Part shown: in pieces, positions 53,973-62,606 of the stretch
Layout: the number at the start of each line of letters is the position of its first letter
How positions within the stretch are numbered: the first letter of the stretch is position 1
Origin: Candidatus Thorarchaeota archaeon
Lineage (GTDB): Archaea > Asgardarchaeota > Thorarchaeia > Thorarchaeales > Thorarchaeaceae
DNA length: 64,000 bases
Reading direction: 5' to 3'
NCBI GenBank assembly: GCA_029855935.1
Contig: JAGSHN010000016.1
Span: forward strand, 169,527 to 233,526
Notes under the pieces: model-generated
Told to the model about the DNA's origin: nothing
Database searches by the model: none
What the model saw: only the letters and a program-made list of their open reading frames with translations
Position numbers and translations under genes: made by a program

Positions 53973-55148
53973 TCAGGCGTAGAGCACATCCACTATTCGG
54001 CGGAGTATCAGTCCCATGTTCCTCATCTGGTTGTAGTGGGCCTCGATGACCCTCCGGTTGGTCATAAGCATATCCTCGTCCTCGTGCAGTCGGGCATTGA
54101 TCGCCTCCTGCAGCCTCCGTGCCACGATGTGAGGATCTGGCTCGACGATCACACCTTGCGCGCCGTGGTCGAACACGTCAGCGTAGGCTGGCATCGGTGA
54201 GACGATGGGAACCACACCAGCGTACAGCCCCTCGAGAAGAGTCTGCGCCAACTGGTCCCACGTGGGGATGGAGAAGAAGTAGTCAGAGCGGTCGAGCAGG
54301 AATCGAAGGTCGGGAGGACTCAGTGGTCGAAGTACCACTCGTGATCTATCCTCTAGGCCGAGCCGTCGAATGAGGCCCAGTACTCTCTGCACGTAGGGGT
54401 CATCGCCGTGTGTGTTCATGCAGTATATGAACGTGGAGTCTATGCCCCGTTTCAGCAGCAGGTGGTGTATCAGAGGCAGGAGGTGTACCCTGTAGACCGG
54501 CTTTGCAGTGCGATAGGAGATGAAGACAATCCCATTGAGGTCCTCCGTCATCTCTCTGACTGACGGACTCACCGCTCTCGGTGATGGACTGCGCCACTCG
54601 TCAAGGTCTATACCCCACGGCATAGTGAACATTCGCGAGGAGTCCGCATCGAAGACATCGGTCAGGTACTGTGCCATATGACGCGAGGTGGGGAGTATTA
54701 GATCGGCCGTCCTTATGACGCTCTTGATGACAGCGTTCACAAGGGGCCTTGGCGCGCTCCATCCCCATAGACCAGGTCTGAATACATCGGACCCGTATGG
54801 CGAGAGTATCGTCCTTCGGGCCGCTGAGAAGTGTGTCATAAATCCTCTGGTCTGCAGAAAGTGGGCATGCATCCCATCGTACTCGTATCTCTGTGTGAGA
54901 GCCGCTACTCTGAGCGCCACACGAGGGTACTCCATCGGTGTTGTCGGGCGGACGGACCTTGATGAGTCGAGTACCCTGACATCGGCATTTCTCAGCCTCC
55001 TGTAGGCATCGAGGACCCTCTGGCGATGCGGGCTTCTCAGCAGTCCGAACCTCGATACGATGTCAATGGAGATGCCCGCTCGAAGATACGCCTTCACCCA
55101 GATGGGAACGAACGGGCTCTCCGAGTTTATGGCAAGAAGGACTCTCAT
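53973..55148 (-). CDS. GT4-family glycosyltransferase
   Basis: 391 aa. N-terminus RVLLAINSESPFVPIWVKAYLRAGISIDIVS; acceptor-domain text RYEYDGMHAHFLQTRGFMTHFSAARRTILSPYGSDVFRPG (HAHF and SPYGSD are frequent in GT4 enzymes acting on surface glycans); hinge FTMPWGIDLDEWRSP; VFISYRTAKPVYRVHLL; donor site FFSIPTWDQLAQTLLEGLYAGVVPIVSPMPAY, in which the Glu of LLEGLYAG matches the second conserved Glu. ATG start at 55148. Same strand as, and 70 bases downstream of, the flippase. Confidence 0.88.
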   Translation of the reverse strand: MRVLLAINSESPFVPIWVKAYLRAGISIDIVSRFGLLRSPHRQRVLDAYRRLRNADVRVLDSSRSVRPTTPMEYPRVALRVAALTQRYEYDGMHAHFLQTRGFMTHFSAARRTILSPYGSDVFRPGLWGWSAPRPLVNAVIKSVIRTADLILPTSRHMAQYLTDVFDADSSRMFTMPWGIDLDEWRSPSPRAVSPSVREMTEDLNGIVFISYRTAKPVYRVHLLPLIHHLLLKRGIDSTFIYCMNTHGDDPYVQRVLGLIRRLGLEDRSRVVLRPLSPPDLRFLLDRSDYFFSIPTWDQLAQTLLEGLYAGVVPIVSPMPAYADVFDHGAQGVIVEPDPHIVARRLQEAINARLHEDEDMLMTNRRVIEAHYNQMRNMGLILRRIVDVLYA

Positions 55149-55365
55149 AGTCCATCAGTGCTCCAGGTTCCTCGTATTTCACTTCGGCCGTCCTCTGCGG
55201 CCATTGATTCGCACCGTCTATCCGACAAGCACGAGTGACGCAGATCGCTTCCATCGTGTTCAACGCCCAAGCGTTGCACAGAGTGGCCCTACGGTCGACG
55301 ACGATAGACGACCATAGTTCGCGTGCTGCACAACCCATCTCAGTCCCCTCCTTAAAGAGTTTCAT

Positions 55366-57360
55366 ATGAGAGTGGGCGAGATGACTGTCGAGTCGGTCTT
55401 TACTGCGAGGTCGCTCTGGAGAAACGTTAAATTGGTGCCGAAACAGAGCCTCTCCGAGATGATGAAAACACCCGCTCCGGAATCAGAGGCCACAACAAGA
55501 CGAACAGCTCTGCTTCTATTGCTGGTGATGTTCCTCTCTGCGATACTGCGGTTGCCTCTCTGGGGCGGTTTCACCGGGAGCGATGGGCTACTCTTGATAT
55601 GGGAGGCAAAACGCTTTCTTCTTGGAGATCTCACGCTTCTGTACGCCCATCCTCTTGATCTGCTCAGTATGACTCCATACAGTCCGTATCCTGTTGGTTC
55701 GGTCCTCTTGACCGCCGCAGCACTTCTCCTTAGCGGGATGGACTTTCAGCTTGCCACATTCACGTACAGTCTTCTCATTCTACCGTGGCTTGTCTTCTTC
55801 AGTTACCGTCTGAATGTCCTCCTGCTCAGGGATGAGCTTGCCGCGGCGGCGGGGGCGTTTATGTATGCAAACTATCCGATACTGCTACAGTATTCGTACC
55901 TTACGATGACCGCGCGTCTGCCTGTACTGGCCATCATTCCACTGTTTCTAGAACAGCTTGTGGTTCACGCGCAGACCCATCGCTCACGGCCACTCCTATG
56001 CGCCACTCTTCTTGCTGTGGTCAGCAACTTCTTTCATCGGATGGCGTTTGTTCTCTTTGCCTTCGTCGTGGCTGCTGTACTATCGCCTTACGTTCTGCAC
56101 TGGGGGCGGACTGCAACTGCTCGATTTCACAAGATTGCGATAGCCCCTTTCCGAAGGTTGAGACGCTGGCTGACACTTGGTCGCCTGGAAACGGTTGTTC
56201 TCACGCTTGTAGTCGCCGGAGGAGTCTTCTTTAGCTACATACTCTCACTGATGTTCTATTTTGGCCCTATCCTATCCATTTCGTTCACGACGCATAGTCC
56301 TCTCGCGGACTACCTCTTCGCCTTTGTGAGTGCCTACTGGACCGACTGGGGTGTCATTGCACTTGCGATGCCATTTCTTCCACTGGCTGTCCATTCGCGG
56401 AGAGTCGAGGTCGATGGCGACTGGCACGGGATTGGTCTCTTCATTGTGATCACACTGCCGGCTCTTCCAATGCTCGCTAATTTCATCTACGCGAGGTTCC
56501 TGTTCGCGGCAAACTTCTTTGTCTTTGGACTCCTCGGTATCGAGTATCTGCTTGGAGTCTCTCGGCGAAGACGGTCGTTGAGCGTGATCCTCCTTGGCGC
56601 GGCCACCATTGGATACTACTGGTTCTATGACAGGTTCGTCACTCCTCTGGACGAACTGCTCCTTCTTGCCTATGGCCTCGGACTGGTGTTTATCGCCATC
56701 GGGCTGACCGAATTCCTGCTGTCAGGCCAGCGTGTCCTGCCCCGGCTTCGAACACTGCTGGGCAGGAGAGAGATATGGCTCACTCTGCTCTGTCTAGCCC
56801 TTGCATTCAACTCTGTCGTCTTCGTTGACGCCGAGACTTTCCTCACGCCTCCAGATGCAGGCGGTGTCACTCGCTATATGACGGCCGAGGAGATGGAGGT
56901 CGCCAACTATCTCGCCTCTCATGCACCGAATATGTCGGTGACCATCTCGGCCTACTCGTGGCTCCTCGATGCACGCCTTGGGGCGAGCACAGGACTCATC
57001 TACCTTACGGATGACCACGGCATAGCTCTGGTGGTCGTAGGTCTTGTTGACAAGTCGGATGTATACCGGCAGATGGTTCTCAAGCCCGTCACCGAGTGGC
57101 ATGGTGCTCGAATCTTCTATGGCGGCTCAGACCCCAAGACCGTCTACCGAAACCTGATGAACATGTCCTATACCAACTCCACGGCCCAGAGTCTGATACG
57201 TGAACTCCGCCTCAAGTTCTTCGTCACGCGAATGGGTCTGAACATCAGCTCAGTATCCGAGTCGGACTTCGCCCCGTCGCTATTCATCAGGACTCTCCGC
57301 GAGAACTGCTCCCCGGTCTTCGTGACGGAGAACTACGAGGTGTGGGAACTCCTCCCCTGA
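55366..57360 (+). CDS. Multi-spanning membrane protein, GT-C-like
   Basis: Up to 664 aa. About thirteen helices between residues 48 and 490, then a soluble C-terminal domain (about 500-664) with FVTRMGLNISSV and VFVTENYEVWELLP, like the outer domain of archaeal GT-C proteins. First-loop text PLWGGFTGSDGLLLIWEAKRFLLGDL has an acidic residue in the expected place. Start is uncertain: ATG 55366, ATG 55381 (a CTTAAAG element about 28 bases upstream would make it leaderless), or ATG 55459 just before the first helix. Likely adds sugars from polyprenol-phosphate on the outer face, by inference. Confidence 0.62.
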   Translation: MRVGEMTVESVFTARSLWRNVKLVPKQSLSEMMKTPAPESEATTRRTALLLLLVMFLSAILRLPLWGGFTGSDGLLLIWEAKRFLLGDLTLLYAHPLDLLSMTPYSPYPVGSVLLTAAALLLSGMDFQLATFTYSLLILPWLVFFSYRLNVLLLRDELAAAAGAFMYANYPILLQYSYLTMTARLPVLAIIPLFLEQLVVHAQTHRSRPLLCATLLAVVSNFFHRMAFVLFAFVVAAVLSPYVLHWGRTATARFHKIAIAPFRRLRRWLTLGRLETVVLTLVVAGGVFFSYILSLMFYFGPILSISFTTHSPLADYLFAFVSAYWTDWGVIALAMPFLPLAVHSRRVEVDGDWHGIGLFIVITLPALPMLANFIYARFLFAANFFVFGLLGIEYLLGVSRRRRSLSVILLGAATIGYYWFYDRFVTPLDELLLLAYGLGLVFIAIGLTEFLLSGQRVLPRLRTLLGRREIWLTLLCLALAFNSVVFVDAETFLTPPDAGGVTRYMTAEEMEVANYLASHAPNMSVTISAYSWLLDARLGASTGLIYLTDDHGIALVVVGLVDKSDVYRQMVLKPVTEWHGARIFYGGSDPKTVYRNLMNMSYTNSTAQSLIRELRLKFFVTRMGLNISSVSESDFAPSLFIRTLRENCSPVFVTENYEVWELLP

Positions 57361-57410
57361 CGCCCACCTGACGCAAGGCTCCCCACGTTGAGTATTCGTC
57401 GAGAAAACGG

Positions 57411-57417
57411 TTATACA
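57411..57417 (+). promoter_or_regulatory. TATA-like element before the M23-like gene
   Basis: CGGTTATACAGG, TTATACA, about 50 bases before the ATG at 57466; consistent with a leader of about 25 bases. Confidence 0.35.
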
Positions 57418-57465
57418 GGTCTGATGCAATCCTCTTCTGTTGTTGCGATTGATTGCAGGTCTGTG

Positions 57466-58542
57466 ATGTGCAAGGGGTGTGTCACAGTGAGCCACAGGTC
57501 AGTCGTGCTGGCGGTGTCTGCTGTCATCGTGGTGATGGCCATTGTTGTGGCACTGTTCGTGGGGCCTCCGTTTGAGGGACCGAACGGCGAGAATCCCAAC
57601 AGCGGGCCGGACATCTTCGACCCGTCGCTCCCCGAGGGGACGCTTGAGTTCACATACTCTCCGCTGCCGACGGACAGAATAATGTACATCATTCCTCTGG
57701 GGAACCTGAACCCGCCGGGACACACCACGCCCACGGATCACATCTACTTCGTCTACGATGGCACCGAGCTTGAGGTCACGGTCCCCGTCTCTGGTCGTGT
57801 CCTGCGCATTGAGGACTTTGGCGACGACCAGGGCATAACGATAGGTGTCACCAGCACGTTCAGCTACTACTTCTTCCACGTCCGTCTTGACGAGGGTGTG
57901 AATGTGGGTGACTGGCTGGAGGCGGGACAGAGGCTGGGGACAACTGCACCGCCATCGGCATTCGACCTCGGCGTGCTGAACAAGGACCTGGCTAATCCCT
58001 TCGCCAACACGACTCGGTATCCCGACGACAAGCTCCACGCGGACGCGCCGCTGAAGTACTTCAAGGAGCCAATCCGCTCGACGTTGTACGCCAAGGTCGC
58101 GAGGGACTCTGAGGACAAGGATGGGGTGTTCTGCTACGACCAGCCGGGGCGACTGATTGGCAACTGGTGGCTCACGACAGCGCCAGATGACCTGTTGGCC
58201 GCCGAAGACTACGAGAGCTACGCACTGGCATTCGTCTACTCGAACTTTGAGCCGAACAGGATTATGATCTCAATCGGTCGGCGTGTGGGCGGTGCGGAGG
58301 GGCTTCCCTATGGTGCATATGCCGCGGTGGGACCAGCACCCGAGAACGTCACCCCAGAGTCCGGCAACGTCACATACATCCTGTATGAGTACGTTCAGGG
58401 ACAGAGTCCCGTCCTCGGGGAACGAGTGGGACTGCTCATCGTCGAGATGCTCAATGATCACACAATCCGCGTGCAGACCTTCGCGGACACAACATCCACC
58501 ACCCGCGAGTTCACGCAGGATGCGGTGACGTATATCCGATAG
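57466..58542 (+). CDS. Membrane-anchored protein with M23/lipoyl-like domain
   Basis: About 358 aa from ATG 57466; GTG 57487 with AAGGGG upstream is the alternative. A single hydrophobic segment near the N-terminus (VVLAVSAVIVVMAIVVALFV) acts as signal or anchor, so the rest is outside the cell. Residues about 75-185 resemble peptidase M23: GHTTPTDHIYFVYDG (H...D as in the first metal motif), VPVSGRVLRIEDFGDDQGITIGV, then YFFHVRLDEGVNVGDWLEAGQRLG. The HxH pair of active M23 enzymes is reduced to a single His (FFHV), so peptidase activity is doubtful; it may bind rather than cut. The C-terminal half (about 200-358) is unrecognised and beta-rich. Confidence 0.65.
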   Translation: MCKGCVTVSHRSVVLAVSAVIVVMAIVVALFVGPPFEGPNGENPNSGPDIFDPSLPEGTLEFTYSPLPTDRIMYIIPLGNLNPPGHTTPTDHIYFVYDGTELEVTVPVSGRVLRIEDFGDDQGITIGVTSTFSYYFFHVRLDEGVNVGDWLEAGQRLGTTAPPSAFDLGVLNKDLANPFANTTRYPDDKLHADAPLKYFKEPIRSTLYAKVARDSEDKDGVFCYDQPGRLIGNWWLTTAPDDLLAAEDYESYALAFVYSNFEPNRIMISIGRRVGGAEGLPYGAYAAVGPAPENVTPESGNVTYILYEYVQGQSPVLGERVGLLIVEMLNDHTIRVQTFADTTSTTREFTQDAVTYIR

Positions 58543-58945
58543 GGACTTGGTCTATGCATCGTTCTCACTCCGTGTGTTCTGGTCCCGGCAGCCAGCGACA
58601 GGTATGATGTGGGGGGATTGATGATCACCTACGCCACCCAGCTATGATTGTACGTCATTCTATCATCTACGTAAGAGCAATGGTGCCATCTACATTCATA
58701 GGGTTACTGGGGCTGTTCGTTGCAATTATGGGAAGTGTGGTCGGATGAGAATCTCTGCCCGCACAAGAGTGAAGGATGGTATTATGGTGTCCGTTATGGG
58801 GGTTATACTCCTATGTATACTGACTGGGATAAGGTTGTTTTTGGACCGGACCTGTTCCCGTTGACCCACCCAATCGCACCACCTCTTTTGATAGTCATCT
58901 TCTTCTCATTCGGAGAAATGAGCACAGTAGAGGAATGACGATGCA
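58543..58945. other. Intergenic region with weak ORFs
   Basis: 403 bases. A 72-codon frame (58720-58938, plus) and a 39-codon frame with one hydrophobic segment (58745-58864, MRISARTRVKDGIMVSVMGV start) overlap each other; neither has a ribosome binding site or a family. Base composition is AT-richer than upstream. Confidence 0.3.
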
Positions 58946-59116
58946 ATGACGGTGACTCCCACGACCAAGAAACGTTTCGATGTCTTTCCTGACGACGACC
59001 GCCCTCCGGAACCCAAACGTACAAACCGCTGTGACAGGTGGATCGCGTACTGGCTCTTCCGCGAGTGGTATTCTGCAGTGCTGGTGCCAACTTGGCGCCG
59101 GTGGATTCACCTCTAA
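58946..59116 (+). CDS. Small basic protein (56 aa), unrecognised
   Basis: 56 codons, ATG to TAA, AGAGGA about 12 bases upstream. Text is clearly protein-like: TKKRFDVFPDDDRPPEPKR, then CDRWIAYWLFREWYSAVLVP and a WRRWIHL end. It combines an acidic-proline N-terminus with a Trp-rich amphipathic C-terminal helix (six Trp in 30 residues) that might lie along a membrane. No family recognised. 314 bases separate it from the DUF3467-like gene. Confidence 0.5.
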   Translation: MTVTPTTKKRFDVFPDDDRPPEPKRTNRCDRWIAYWLFREWYSAVLVPTWRRWIHL

Positions 59117-59430
59117 CTTGACTGGAGCTTGGGCTTACGAATCTGGCGGTCGACTCATACGGGCCGTGAGAGATAGCGGCTGTGGGCACCTTTGCTGCCA
59201 GACTACAGCTCCGCAGATCGACAGACGTAGCTACCCAATCTATGTCGATGATTCCAACAAAGCGACTTACGGAAAGTGTGTGCAGAAGTTTGCAATGGAG
59301 CGGTTATTCACTTTTCAACTACAATGGGGCTTCTCCATTCCAACATTCCGCACAGGTCGCCATCACGAAAAGCTTGATTAGGACGAGCCTTGCCAGATTC
59401 CGACAGAGATTTGTTCGAAGTGAGCCTCTA
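59117..59430. other. Intergenic region
   Basis: 314 bases between the 56-aa gene and the DUF3467-like gene. Open frames cross it, including an upstream extension of the DUF3467-like frame (from 59182), but they show no protein-like pattern. No TATA element stands out. Confidence 0.3.
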
Positions 59431-59757
59431 ATGAGCGAGCAGGGGAAAGAGGAGAAGCCAGTCATTAGAATTGAATATCTGCGGCCGGAGGACTTGCCTA
59501 CGTTCGATGCCAGTGGAGCCCGAATTGTCCAGACCCCGTATCACACGATTCTCGATTTCTACATCGACGAGCCCATTGACCCAATCCGCGGAGAGGTAAT
59601 CTACGAAAAAGATGGTCAGAGACGCAGCGAAACAGAGATGGCCTACTCTGGTCCGAAACAGGTTGTACGGAGGGTCCTGGTGAGGCTCCGGGTTCCACCC
59701 AAGACGTTCGAGGAGTTCGCCAATGCGTTCGCCCGTATCGCAGAGGAACACAAGTAG
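59431..59757 (+). CDS. DUF3467-like protein
   Basis: 108 aa from ATG 59431 (MSEQGKEEKP); the frame extends upstream without family likeness. The pattern ASGARIVQTPYHTILDFYID, then VLVRLRVPPKTFEEFANAFARIAEEH, fits DUF3467 (a strand ending in LDF, then a strand with R followed by Pro and a helix). The function of the family is unknown. It is followed after 13 bases by the winged-helix gene, so the two are probably made together. Confidence 0.62.
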   Translation: MSEQGKEEKPVIRIEYLRPEDLPTFDASGARIVQTPYHTILDFYIDEPIDPIRGEVIYEKDGQRRSETEMAYSGPKQVVRRVLVRLRVPPKTFEEFANAFARIAEEHK

Positions 59758-59770
59758 GGGGTGTCACGTG

Positions 59771-60175
59771 ATGATCACCACTGTCAAGTATGACGAGTCA
59801 ACCCCCTCGGCCTACAACTTGGTGTTCGTGGATGTGCCTCCTCGTAAACCCATGGAGATTTCCGCCATTGTTATCACCGGATCCGTTGATGTCGTTAGCT
59901 TCTTCGAAACGCGCGAACTCTTGGAGAGCCTGCATAGGAAAATCGACACACTCTCAGCAAAGATTGACCAACTCCTTGACTACCTGACGGAGGAGAATGT
60001 CGAAGACGTCACCGACGAAGAGGCAAAAAACATGATTCTCGAGTATCTTCACGATAAGAAGCACTGTTATCCATCTGATATTGCCATCGACCTTGACCTC
60101 GACTACGAGCAGGTGCGCCGGATTCTAGAACAGCTTGAAGACGAGGGAGTCGTGGGACCACGTGACAGACAATGA
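59771..60175 (+). CDS. Winged-helix protein with coiled coil
   Basis: 134 aa. Three parts: a beta-rich N-terminus (1-45, including EISAIVITGSVDVVSFF), a coiled-coil helix (about 47-72, RELLESLHRKIDTLSAKIDQLLDYL), and a C-terminal winged helix-turn-helix (about 80-130; AKNMILEYLHDKKHCYPSDIAIDLDL followed by EQVRRILEQLEDEGVV). Likely a dimeric DNA-binding regulator. Coupled with the DUF3467-like protein; the N-terminal sheet may contact it. ATG start; a GTG one codon upstream is possible. Confidence 0.65.
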   Translation: MITTVKYDESTPSAYNLVFVDVPPRKPMEISAIVITGSVDVVSFFETRELLESLHRKIDTLSAKIDQLLDYLTEENVEDVTDEEAKNMILEYLHDKKHCYPSDIAIDLDLDYEQVRRILEQLEDEGVVGPRDRQ

Positions 60176-60182
60176 CACTCCT

Positions 60183-60386
60183 ATGTACGGTGAGCCCGAA
60201 GATAGGGGATGTGCGGTTCACGAGGGCGACTGTCTCGTGGGCAAACGCCTAGTCGTCCGCGGCTCCTCCATAGTACGGCCGAAGGGGAAAAGGGGGCTTC
60301 GAAGTGGACGTACACACAGAAAACAGTGGGCAAAAGTCGAGAATGGCAAGTGCTGGATAGATCGAGAGATCGAACTGAAACGCTAA
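60183..60386 (+). CDS. Possible small basic protein (67 aa)
   Basis: ATG to TAA, 67 codons, starting 7 bases after the winged-helix gene. Basic C-terminal half (PKGKRGLRSGRTHRKQWAKV). No ribosome binding site or family; may be real because of its position, or chance. Confidence 0.25.
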   Translation: MYGEPEDRGCAVHEGDCLVGKRLVVRGSSIVRPKGKRGLRSGRTHRKQWAKVENGKCWIDREIELKR

Positions 60387-61026
60387 CGTGTGTTCTTATG
60401 CTTCTCTTCTTATTTTGTTATCCGCAGAAGAATTTCCTCTTTCACTTTCAGGCTGCGTCGCAGGAAGACGCAATTCTTGGCCACACAGCGGCGGCATAAA
60501 CTCTCCGACTTGACACATCCGGGCACGTGAAACCTATGCGAAATGGACCGCCAGTAACTCGGCCGCGGGTTGGAGAGGTTTCTCAATTCTGCGCCCGCCC
60601 GCATAACGGGGTTTTCCCAACCCTGCCGACGCTTCACGTGGGGAGTCAGGCGTTCACAAGTTGGACGTACACGGCGAGCTGAAACGATTGCTTCTGTATG
60701 CACGCCCGATTTGGTGAGCAGATTGGCGAACAAAAACGGAATCCCTGCCCCATAGTAACAGAGACATAACCTCCGCTCTCTGCATGTTGGGTACCTACAC
60801 ACAGTTGTGGTGAGGCCAATGGAACCATATGAGCAGGCTCCAGATATCTTTTGTCAAATGTCTGCTAACCTTTGTGCGTGGTTTTGAAATCTTCCAAAAG
60901 ATATGCGAAGACTCTCGTAGCCTTCTTTTCCTGCTATTTCGGGTGTCTTATGCATGCCCCTGGCTTTCTTGTCTTCGGGCGGCTCGTAAGCCCCCTCAAT
61001 CTAGAGGACGGTGAATTGCTCATAGA
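60387..61026. other. Long stretch without a supported gene
   Basis: 640 bases. Frames on both strands up to 130 codons are rich in Cys and Arg and show no family, so I do not call them. A sequence near 60568-60604 can fold (GCGGG ... CCCGC around an inner GAGA ... TCTC), which may be a structured RNA or chance. T-rich tracts near 60400-60425 could end transcripts from the left. Confidence 0.35.
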
Positions 61027-61581
61027 CTACGTAGAAGGCTCCACAGCGATTTCGCGTAGGTCTGGCATTCGGAACCTGTGATGTCTTGTCCAAGACAGAC
61101 CGGATCGATCTGTTACGTTAATCTCGAACTCGTGGCTGCCCGGCGGCGGAAGTTGAACTTTTCCTCGGCACTGAGTTTCTTCTTTGGGCATTATGAAGTC
61201 ATCATCAAGCGTGCACTCGATAGGTTTGGATAGGTAGGACGCACTAATCCTGACTGTTGTCGGAACTAGACGTTTCTTGCCATCGTTTCTCAGCGTTAGT
61301 ATGACTAGACCGTCTGCTATCAAATCGTCCACCAAGGTTTCTGGCCATTCGACATTCAGAACAGGGAAGTACTGATCACGCGTACGCCAGTAGATGATAA
61401 GATTCCACCCTACCGTCACCACAAGGCTGACTAGCGACACGATAAGCGAGAATGCTGCGGGACTTTCTTCAGCGACTACCATGATTCGAGGAATTGATTC
61501 GATTCCAGCCATTACGATGACTCCAGCTATGACTATGGTGGTGACCATGGTAAGGCATTCCATAGCTCCTCTCCAGTCCAT
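61027..61581 (-). CDS. Small membrane-anchored protein, unrecognised
   Basis: About 184 aa from ATG 61581, with GGTGAG 5 bases upstream. Two hydrophobic helices near the N-terminus (about 9-32 and 44-66), then a soluble beta-rich domain (about 70-185) with VEWPETLVDDLIADGLVILTLRNDGKKRLVPTTVRI and LPPPGSHEFEINVTDRSG. This layout (two helices plus an Ig-like domain) resembles small proteins of unknown function found beside defence loci, but no family is recognised. It lies on the distal side of the CRISPR array, transcribed in the same direction as the array. Confidence 0.55.
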   Translation of the reverse strand: MDWRGAMECLTMVTTIVIAGVIVMAGIESIPRIMVVAEESPAAFSLIVSLVSLVVTVGWNLIIYWRTRDQYFPVLNVEWPETLVDDLIADGLVILTLRNDGKKRLVPTTVRISASYLSKPIECTLDDDFIMPKEETQCRGKVQLPPPGSHEFEINVTDRSGLSWTRHHRFRMPDLREIAVEPST

Positions 61582-61904
61582 CACATCTCACCAGCACCGT
61601 GCTTCTATCTAGAATCCAATTGGAGTCTTGGGAGCCAGGACTGTCAGTGGCACAATGCATCCCTCTGTTCCCAATTTCACATACAAATTCTTTTTACCTT
61701 TGGCTCTCCGATTCTCATTGGTTTCCCCGAGCACGACTGTGTGCACGAAATTGCATTCATATCCACTACCTAAAAGGTTTCTCCCGCCAATATGGGGCAG
61801 AACCTCACGGAGTTTCTGAGCGCCCTTCCTGCCCCTCCGGCTGATTGGTAGAATCCTCCCAAAGAGAGTGACTTCCTCTCTCCTCCCAACCGCACTCTCA
61901 CTCC
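61582..61904. other. Region distal to the CRISPR array
   Basis: 323 bases. AT-rich parts (e.g. AAATTCTTTTTACC near 61684) give the look of a leader, but the decay of the nearest repeats and repeat polarity put the true leader at the other end. A 101-codon minus-strand frame (61609-61911) starts inside the first degenerate repeat and has no family. The T-tract may stop array transcription. Confidence 0.4.
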
Positions 61905-61931
61905 CTTTCAATGAGGCTTCAATCTTTCAAT
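61905..61931 (-). repeat. Terminal degenerate CRISPR repeat with internal deletion
   Basis: Last repeat at the distal end. Compared with the consensus it lacks ten bases (ATCCTCTTCT) between two AT dinucleotides, consistent with slippage, which removes one arm of the hairpin, and it has two more changes (G to A, and final C to T). It marks the oldest end of the array. Confidence 0.8.
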
Positions 61932-62458
61932 ACCTGCGTTTCCGCCACTAGGTAGAACACCTTCAGCGTTTTCAATCCTCTTAGTCTAGGCTTCGATCTC
62001 TCAACGATTGGCTCCTTGTTCACGATCTTCTCTCTTATGCTGTCCTTTCAATCCTCTTCAATGAGGCTTCGATCTCTCAACGGAGATACTGCCTGTCATG
62101 GTAAATGGGAGTGAAGGCCTTTCAATCCTCTTCTATGAGGCTTCGATCTTTCAACCTCCCAATCTGTGGGTGGTGACCAGTCCTGCCAAGACTCTTTCAA
62201 TCCTCTTCTATGAGGCTTCGATCTTTCAACAGTGGTTGTACCAGTCGAAGTCTTCGCAGGAGCGTCTTCCTTTCAATCCTCTTCTATGAGGCTTCGATCT
62301 TTCTACGCCGATTGTCGATGTTCGACTCCCAGTCGGCTGTACGGGCCTTTCAATCCTCTTCTATGAGGCTTCGATCTTTCAACAATCTGCGCTGGGCGGT
62401 CGAGGACTTTGTGCGACTACACTTTCAATCCTCTTCTATGAGGCTTCGATCTTTCAAC

Positions 62459-62606
62459 CTGCCACCAAAGACACTGTACGCAAATCCGCCCTCTGCTTTC
62501 AATCCTCTTCTATGAGGCTTCGATCTTTCAACCTGCCACCAAAGACACTGTACGCAAATCCGCCCTCTGCTTTCAATCCTCTTCTATGAGGCTTCGATCT
62601 TTCAAC
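62459..62606 (-). repeat. Duplicated spacer-repeat unit in the CRISPR array
   Basis: The 37-base spacer at 62459-62495 recurs exactly at 62533-62569, each followed by a consensus repeat, so a 74-base unit is present twice in tandem. It could be a real duplication by repeat recombination or an assembly artefact. Confidence 0.9.

Noticed and set aside
60410..60802. 130-codon minus-strand frame
   Set aside because: Cys- and Arg-rich with no family, no ribosome binding site; composition fits non-coding sequence.
61582..61904. CRISPR leader on the left side of the array
   Set aside because: AT-rich tracts suggested it, but the degenerate repeats lie on this side and the handle sequence ATTGAAAG is on the minus strand, so this is the distal end.
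61609..61911. 101-codon minus-strand frame next to the array
   Set aside because: Starts with TTG inside a degenerate CRISPR repeat, no family likeness; kept only as a remark in the region entry.
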